Shown piece by piece: positions 1-3,798 of a stretch of 5,265 bases of DNA; the stretch's first letter is position 1, and each line of letters opens with the position of its first letter. Under the pieces are notes generated by a model. The model searched no databases. It was not told the DNA's origin and saw nothing but the letters and a program-made list of their open reading frames with translations. Where the stretch lies: contig JAJZHV010000097.1 in assembly GCA_021804345.1 (NCBI GenBank), positions 1 to 5,265 of the forward strand, read 5' to 3'. This DNA is from Pseudomonadota bacterium (GTDB lineage Bacteria; Pseudomonadota; Gammaproteobacteria; Burkholderiales; Ferrovaceae). Made by a program: the position numbers and the translations under genes.

Positions 1-1412
1 ACCTCCAGCCCCAGAGCACCCACCGCCAAAACAGCCACGGGAGCCTGGGCCAGCAAGTGCCCAGCAGCATCCCAAGCCTGCCAGCCCTGCGGGGTTTTGA
101 TGAGGCGCTGAACCTTCACCTGCCACGGGGCGCGACGGCGCTCCCGCCTGTCCCCAAGTCCGGCCTCATACAGCTGCGGGGGGCTGACCCAGCCGGCAGA
201 GGGGAAAAATAGCCCCCCCCAGGGCAGATCCACAGCCCCAAGATCCGCCTGGAGACCTGGGTTTCTGGTCTGAACAAAATCGGGGGCAGAAACAAATCGC
301 TGCGCGCAGTCTTGCTGTAGCCGGAACTCCGTCGCACTGCGCGCTGCCAGCAATACACCGCTGGTGCCACGGGCCTGGGCGGGAAGGTGCGCGGCAAGCC
401 GCTCCAGAGACCGAAGTGCAGACAAAAAACCAGCCCGCCCTAGCTGGGACTGCAGATTATCATCACGCGACAGGGTGGGTCGCAAAATTCCCGCAGGGTT
501 TCCCGAGGCTTCGCGGGCCGGAGCCGGATGCTGTTCCAACAGATACACGTGCCAACCACGGCGCGCTAGGGCCTCGCTCATCAGACAACCCGCCAGCCCC
601 GCACCGATGATCAGGGCTTGACGGGCGGGGCGCGGATGGTGCACTGCGCGCTGCAGAATGGGGTTGTGGCGCAGGGTGCAGCGGCGTTGGAAGGCCAGGG
701 CGGGAATCTTGTCAAACCTAGCCTCCAGACGCTGGCGCTTGCCTCCAAAACCAGGAAGACGCCGAGTACTGAAGCCGAAGTGCTCTAAGGCGCGCCGCAC
801 AGACCCTGCCACACACCAGGTGGCCAGGGTTGCACCCAGAGTGCACTGCCGGGCCACTTGCTGGAGGACTGGTTCACTCCACATGTGCGGATTTTTGGCG
901 GGTGCAAATCCATCCAGAAACACGGCATCCGCGGCCATGCTCAGTTGGGGCAAGGTATGCTCGATATCCCCAAAAACCAGGGTCAGGTGCACTTGATCCG
1001 CCTCGAAATCCAGGTGGTGAATCCCTGAGACCAATACCGGCCAGCGCGCCAGCAAGGACTTGGCCTGAACCTGAAGTGCCGGATAGGCTGCCAGCATCTG
1101 GGCCAGAACCGCTCCTGTGGGTGGGTGTTTTTCCAGGGCCACGTAATGAAGCGCCGGACAGGAGCGCGTGCTGCGCTGCTGCCATTGTTGCCAGGTCACC
1201 AGAAAATTGAGCCCGATGCCAAACCCGGTTTCCAGTAGCTGAAAGGGGGTGTCCCGTTGCCAGCGTTGTGGCAAGTCATTGCCGCGCAAAAAGACCTGCT
1301 GGCATTGCTCCAGGGCTCCGGCCTGGGAATGATAGCGATCAGCAAATTGCGGGGAATAGGCTCCTCCCTGGAACCAATGGATACACGCCGGGGTAAGAGA
1401 ACGGGTGGTCAT
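1..1412 (-). CDS. mnmC: MnmC, bifunctional tRNA mnm5s2U biosynthesis enzyme (5' part; runs off left edge)
   Basis: MnmC finishes the mnm5(s2)U modification at the wobble uridine U34 of certain tRNAs. Its C-terminal FAD-dependent oxidase removes the carboxymethyl group from cmnm5U, and its N-terminal SAM-dependent methyltransferase then methylates nm5U; it acts in the cytoplasm. I translated the frame from 1412 down to base 3 and found no stop: 470 codons are visible, against about 670 in E. coli MnmC, so the C-terminal third is missing. Motifs seen: VFLRGN near residue 40; the SAM-binding segment ETGFGIGLNFL from residue 61; FLDGFAPAKNPHMW with D167; TWCVAGSVRR near 200; GFGGKR near 225; the dinucleotide-binding GAGLAG at 270-275; and EASGNPAGIL at 301-310. 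The start ATG (1410-1412) puts VFLRGN at the same distance from the N-terminus as in E. coli as I recall it. No clear ribosome binding site precedes it. It is divergent from the gene at 1689. Confidence 0.96.
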   Translation of the reverse strand, partial: MTTRSLTPACIHWFQGGAYSPQFADRYHSQAGALEQCQQVFLRGNDLPQRWQRDTPFQLLETGFGIGLNFLVTWQQWQQRSTRSCPALHYVALEKHPPTGAVLAQMLAAYPALQVQAKSLLARWPVLVSGIHHLDFEADQVHLTLVFGDIEHTLPQLSMAADAVFLDGFAPAKNPHMWSEPVLQQVARQCTLGATLATWCVAGSVRRALEHFGFSTRRLPGFGGKRQRLEARFDKIPALAFQRRCTLRHNPILQRAVHHPRPARQALIIGAGLAGCLMSEALARRGWHVYLLEQHPAPAREASGNPAGILRPTLSRDDNLQSQLGRAGFLSALRSLERLAAHLPAQARGTSGVLLAARSATEFRLQQDCAQRFVSAPDFVQTRNPGLQADLGAVDLPWGGLFFPSAGWVSPPQLYEAGLGDRRERRRAPWQVKVQRLIKTPQGWQAWDAAGHLLAQAPVAVLAVGALGLE

Positions 1413-1454
1413 GCCTGAACAGCGCCAAGGTGCGGCTGCAAAAATCAAAAAACC

Positions 1455-1460
1455 ATTGTA
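1455..1460 (-). promoter_or_regulatory. Candidate -10 box for mnmC
   Basis: On the minus strand these bases read TACAAT, five of six matches to the sigma-70 -10 consensus, about 42 bases before the mnmC start codon. No good -35 box lies at 16-19 bp. A TTGACT further upstream (1524-1529, minus strand) is the only good -35-like hexamer, but at 17-18 bp it faces only a weak GCTAAG-like -10. Either could serve, so this is a weak call. Confidence 0.27.
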
Positions 1461-1538
1461 CTGGAATCGAAACCTCTGTGATTTGGTGTTTCTTGCGGCC
1501 TTAGCCTGCGCAACAGGGGCTAGAGTCAACGGTGCATA

Positions 1539-1553
1539 AAGGAATATTTCCTT
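1539..1553. repeat. Short palindrome, possible operator
   Basis: AAGGAATATTTCCTT is a perfect inverted repeat with 6-bp arms (AAGGAA/TTCCTT) around a 3-bp TAT spacer. It lies near the middle of the divergent intergenic region between mnmC and the gene at 1689, a common place for a regulator binding site. A TTGAAC hexamer overlaps its right arm at 1552-1557, but no convincing -10 follows it on the plus strand. I know of no named regulator for this exact sequence. Confidence 0.33.
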
Positions 1554-1618
1554 GAACTCTTACGGGGTGCCACTTCTCTTCTGTTCTGCAGTAGAGCGGT
1601 GAAACAATGCAGTTGAAT

Positions 1619-1648
1619 CGCCGGACGGCATCCTTCTCGCCGTCGGCG
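1619..1648 (+). promoter_or_regulatory. Strong leader hairpin with one bulged G
   Basis: The two arms (1619-1629 and 1639-1648) pair over 10 bp with a single unpaired G at 1624 and a 9-base loop (1630-1638). Nine of the ten pairs are G-C or C-G, so the RNA hairpin should be very stable. It ends about 40 bases before the likely start codon at 1689. No T-run follows it directly, so it is not a classical terminator; a T6 tract comes 20 bases later at 1669-1674. A role in the 5' leader of the downstream gene is inferred. Confidence 0.5.
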
Positions 1649-1659
1649 GGTCATGGATT

Positions 1660-1682
1660 ACCTCCGGCTTTTTTATGGAGGT
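1660..1682 (+). promoter_or_regulatory. Ribosome binding site GGAGG with facing anti-Shine-Dalgarno
   Basis: GGAGG at 1677-1681 stands 7 bases before ATG 1689 and decides the start of the downstream gene. ACCTCC at 1660-1665 is the exact complement of GGAGGT at 1677-1682, so the two can form a 6-bp stem with an 11-base loop that hides the ribosome binding site. Bases 1655-1665 (GGATTACCTCC) match the 3' tail of 16S rRNA (GGATCACCTCC) at 10 of 11 positions. The binding site itself is well supported; regulation by sequestration is inferred. Confidence 0.6.
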
Positions 1683-1688
1683 TTACCC

Positions 1689-2771
1689 ATGATGGCATTT
1701 GCTTTGATTCAATGGTCGTTTCGGTGTGTGTTGTATCTGATCTGCCTGTTCAGGTCGCTGTGGAGCAGAAGGAAGCCCTTACCCGCCTGGGCGGATGAGC
1801 CTTCAGAAATGCCCACAACACCCTTGACAGCAGAACCGCCCGCCAGCCTCTTATCCTACCCCACTGCCTTGACACGCATGGGAGAGGGATTGGAAAACGC
1901 GGAAAAAAACCAGGCCCAGGAACAGAAACAGGCGCAGCGCATCTTTCCGGTTCCAACCCTGGATTTTTCGGGGGGGCAATCCTTGATTCGTTATGCGGAG
2001 GGGTTTAGCGTCGTGTGTCATTTCTACCTGCAACAGGCTCGAGTGGTTCGGGTGATTTGGCTGGATTACGTGAAATTGCAGCGTAAACATGGGGCCTATG
2101 TGGTTCGATGCCTGCGCACCCGGGCAGGAGAAAACGTGGCGCGCATGCAAAGCAGTAGCCGACACCACACCGGCCATCCGCTTCGACCCTGGGGTCGGAT
2201 CGCTTTGCCCGACGACTACCTGGAGTTTGATTCCCTTCAGGATCTACGGGTGATCCGTCTCATGGAGAAAACGGTGGAAGATGCGAACGCCCTGATCGAG
2301 GAAGAAATTCCAGAAAACCTGCTCAACAAGCGACCCTGGCGACTGTTGCCTCCTGCGGCGGCACCGGAACCCGAACTGACCGATCTGCAAAAACGGCGCA
2401 AGATTGTCAGCATGAGTATGGATGACATCCGTACCGAGGACGCAGCACGTAAAAAACCCTTGGCCAAGGATGAGAAACTGTATCCGCAACTGATCAAACC
2501 GCCTGTGGTGCGGTCCCATATCGGCGTGCTACGCAATGCCGGGTATGTGGAGCGCAAAGACCCCTCAGGCCGGTCCTATCGCACTTTTTTTGCTGAACTG
2601 GAACAGGACGGAAGAACCGTGCGGCACACCGGTGTTGATTTGCAGCGGGCTTTGCTGCGCGAACAGATCGATCTCGGAGATCGGGTAGAAGTCTTCAATA
2701 TCGGACTGGTCCCTGTGGGATCGGGCAAGTACAAAAAAAAGATATGGAGTGCCCGGAAATTGCCGGCATGA
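1689..2771 (+). CDS. Unrecognised membrane-anchored protein with plasmid primase/relaxase-type C-terminal segment
   Basis: I do not recognise this 360-residue protein as a named family. ATG 1689 is chosen because GGAGG sits 7 bases before it; ATG 1692 directly follows, and the in-frame ATG at 1653 has no good ribosome binding site. Residues 3-22 are hydrophobic and followed by RSLWSRRK, which fits a single N-terminal membrane anchor with the rest in the cytoplasm. Residues 35-90 are a Pro/Gln-rich linker. Residues 92-215 look globular but are unfamiliar. Residues 277-357 contain NAGYVERKDPSG, TFFAELEQDG, HTGVDLQRAL, LGDRVEVFNIGLVPV and IWSARKL. From memory this pattern (variable Y, then GvDLxxAL, GDRVxLxxxGxxPV, tW) recurs at the ends of primase- and relaxase-associated proteins of conjugative plasmids. 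No nuclease, kinase or Walker motif is visible. A perfect terminator follows the stop. An A8 run at 2733-2740 lies near the 3' end. It may be a remnant or domesticated mobile-element gene; its function is unknown. Confidence 0.85.
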   Translation: MMAFALIQWSFRCVLYLICLFRSLWSRRKPLPAWADEPSEMPTTPLTAEPPASLLSYPTALTRMGEGLENAEKNQAQEQKQAQRIFPVPTLDFSGGQSLIRYAEGFSVVCHFYLQQARVVRVIWLDYVKLQRKHGAYVVRCLRTRAGENVARMQSSSRHHTGHPLRPWGRIALPDDYLEFDSLQDLRVIRLMEKTVEDANALIEEEIPENLLNKRPWRLLPPAAAPEPELTDLQKRRKIVSMSMDDIRTEDAARKKPLAKDEKLYPQLIKPPVVRSHIGVLRNAGYVERKDPSGRSYRTFFAELEQDGRTVRHTGVDLQRALLREQIDLGDRVEVFNIGLVPVGSGKYKKKIWSARKLPA

Positions 2772-2875
2772 ATCGCATCACGGGGGTTGATCCCCGTGAT
2801 TTTTTTTGGAGGAAAGGTGAACAGCCGCGTTTTGAAATAGAATGGGGCATGATCGATTGCTTTCTCATCCCATGA
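2768..2875 (+). CDS. Candidate small ORF (35 aa) bridging the two plus-strand genes
   Basis: A 35-codon ORF starts at ATG 2768, which overlaps the stop of the upstream gene as ATGA (2768-2771). It ends with TGA at 2873-2875, which overlaps the ATG of the downstream gene as ATGA (2872-2875). The peptide begins MNRITGVDPRDFF, has mixed, protein-like composition and ends MIDCFLIP. It lacks a strong ribosome binding site, so it would depend on re-initiation by ribosomes finishing the upstream gene. The terminator hairpin and T-run lie inside it, encoding roughly residues 4-13. The arrangement could explain why the downstream gene has no Shine-Dalgarno sequence. It could also be chance: 36 codons without a stop is not rare, and the terminator argues against readthrough. 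Confidence 0.27.
   Translation: MNRITGVDPRDFFWRKGEQPRFEIEWGMIDCFLIP
2777..2807 (+). terminator. Rho-independent terminator
   Basis: ATCACGGGG (2777-2785) and CCCCGTGAT (2792-2800) form a perfect 9-bp stem with the 6-base loop GTTGAT. The T at 2800 plus 2801-2807 make an eight-T tract immediately after the stem. It starts 6 bases after the stop codon at 2769-2771. This is a textbook intrinsic terminator for the gene at 1689 and suggests that the next gene needs either readthrough or its own promoter. Confidence 0.87.
2838..2843 (+). promoter_or_regulatory. Candidate -10 box for the AmpE/CbiB-like gene
   Basis: TAGAAT matches the sigma-70 -10 consensus at five of six positions. It lies 28 bases before ATG 2872 and would place the transcript start near 2850, inside the short N-terminal extension and upstream of the preferred start. 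The region 16-18 bp upstream (about 2814-2821) has no good -35 hexamer. The call rests mainly on position: the gene follows a strong terminator and needs a promoter unless readthrough supplies it. Confidence 0.25.
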
Positions 2876-3771
2876 ATATCCTTGCCATTTTGCTGGCGCT
2901 GCTGCTAGAGCAGCGTCGCCCCCCCTCTTCCCAGGCCAGCCTTCGCGCAGCCTTCGAGCGCTGGGCCTCGTTTCTGGACGATCAACTCAATTCTGGCGAG
3001 CGCCATCATGGCCTGTTGGCCTGGATGTTGGCGGTACTTCCATTGCTGGCTGTGGCTCTGGGCCTGAATATCTTTTTTACGCATTGGATGACGGGGTTCA
3101 ATTGGCTGCTCAATACCTTGATCCTGCTGTTACTCCTCAATTTCCGGACCACACTGGCCGATTTGACCGCACTGCAACACCGCTTGCGGCCCTCTGGCCA
3201 GGAACAGAACCTGGCGGAATCCCAGCAGGAAGAGCCCCTGGGAGAAACCAGCCTGGTGGTAGCGGAGGGCATCGAGCGGGCGCTCATGGCCATCCACAGC
3301 CAGTTATTGGCCGTGTTGTTCTGGTACTTCTGGCTGCCGGGATGTAGCGGCGCGCTGTTATACTGGTTGGCACGCGAATTGAACCAACGATGGGGCACCC
3401 GGACAGATTCCGAGTTTGGTCATTTTTCGCGCCGCGCCTTCGAGTGGCTTGACTGGATTCCCCTGCGACTGACCGCACTGGCTTTTGCCATCGTCGGCAA
3501 CTTCGAAGACTCCCTGTTCTGCTGGCGCACCCAGGCGGCCGCTTCCACCAGCACCCCGCGCATCGTGCTGGCCAGTGCCGCCGGCGCCCTGGGTATTCGC
3601 TTGGGAGATGCCTCGTCCCCGGAACGTGCCTTGGAGGGCCTAGAACTCGGTGTTGGAGAGCTGCCCGATATCGATCATCTGCGCAGCGCAGAGGGCATGA
3701 TTTGGCGCACGGTGATTCTGTGGCTATTACTGATGAGCATGTTGTCGGTGGCCGCGCTGGTGGGTCATTAA
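2872..3771 (+). CDS. AmpE / CobD-CbiB-like inner membrane protein
   Basis: This 299-residue integral membrane protein resembles the AmpE/CbiB superfamily. AmpE is linked to beta-lactamase induction signalling through cell-wall recycling; CbiB/CobD makes adenosylcobinamide in cobalamin synthesis. No cobalamin gene or ampD is nearby, so the substrate is open and a general AmpE-like label is safer. Start ATG 2872 is chosen because MNILAILLALLLEQRRPP fits the usual family N-terminus; ATG 2842 would add ten polar residues. Neither has a Shine-Dalgarno sequence. Hydrophobic segments lie near residues 3-12, 47-69, 77-91, 142-166, 195-211 and 277-297. Family-like blocks are HSQLLAVLFWYFWLPGCSGA at 142-161, EWLDWIPLRLTALAFAIVGN at 191-210, EDSLFCW at 212-218, and AAGALGIRLG at 236-245, which resembles the PARLTA and GALGVRLGG blocks of CbiB. 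Residues 104-125 are a charged, Gln/Glu-rich loop. It is convergent with mutL, 27 bases away. Confidence 0.83.
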   Translation: MNILAILLALLLEQRRPPSSQASLRAAFERWASFLDDQLNSGERHHGLLAWMLAVLPLLAVALGLNIFFTHWMTGFNWLLNTLILLLLLNFRTTLADLTALQHRLRPSGQEQNLAESQQEEPLGETSLVVAEGIERALMAIHSQLLAVLFWYFWLPGCSGALLYWLARELNQRWGTRTDSEFGHFSRRAFEWLDWIPLRLTALAFAIVGNFEDSLFCWRTQAAASTSTPRIVLASAAGALGIRLGDASSPERALEGLELGVGELPDIDHLRSAEGMIWRTVILWLLLMSMLSVAALVGH

Positions 3772-3798
3772 GCCACCCAGAACAAGCCGGCGCAGTCC

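Noticed and set aside
364..996. Plus-strand ORFs of 64-112 codons opposite mnmC.
   Set aside because: They are shadows of the mnmC reading frame, rich in Arg/Pro/Ser with no recognisable motif.
1411..1539. A 42-codon plus-strand ORF (begins MPEQRQGAAAK, hydrophobic near the end) from ATG 1411 to TAA 1537-1539.
   Set aside because: It begins opposite the mnmC start codon, lies over the likely mnmC promoter region and has only a weak GGTGG upstream. Nothing else supports coding.
1653..1688. An upstream in-frame ATG at 1653 as start of the orphan gene.
   Set aside because: It lacks a good ribosome binding site, while ATG 1689 has GGAGG at ideal distance and begins directly with the membrane anchor.
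1607..1798. A 63-codon ORF overlapping the leader and start of the orphan gene.
   Set aside because: It overlaps a better supported gene in another frame, has no good ribosome binding site and its peptide resembles nothing I know.
2842..2871. ATG 2842 as start of the AmpE/CbiB-like gene.
   Set aside because: It adds ten polar residues before MNILAILLALLLEQ, which is the usual family N-terminus. It also overlaps the candidate -10 box.
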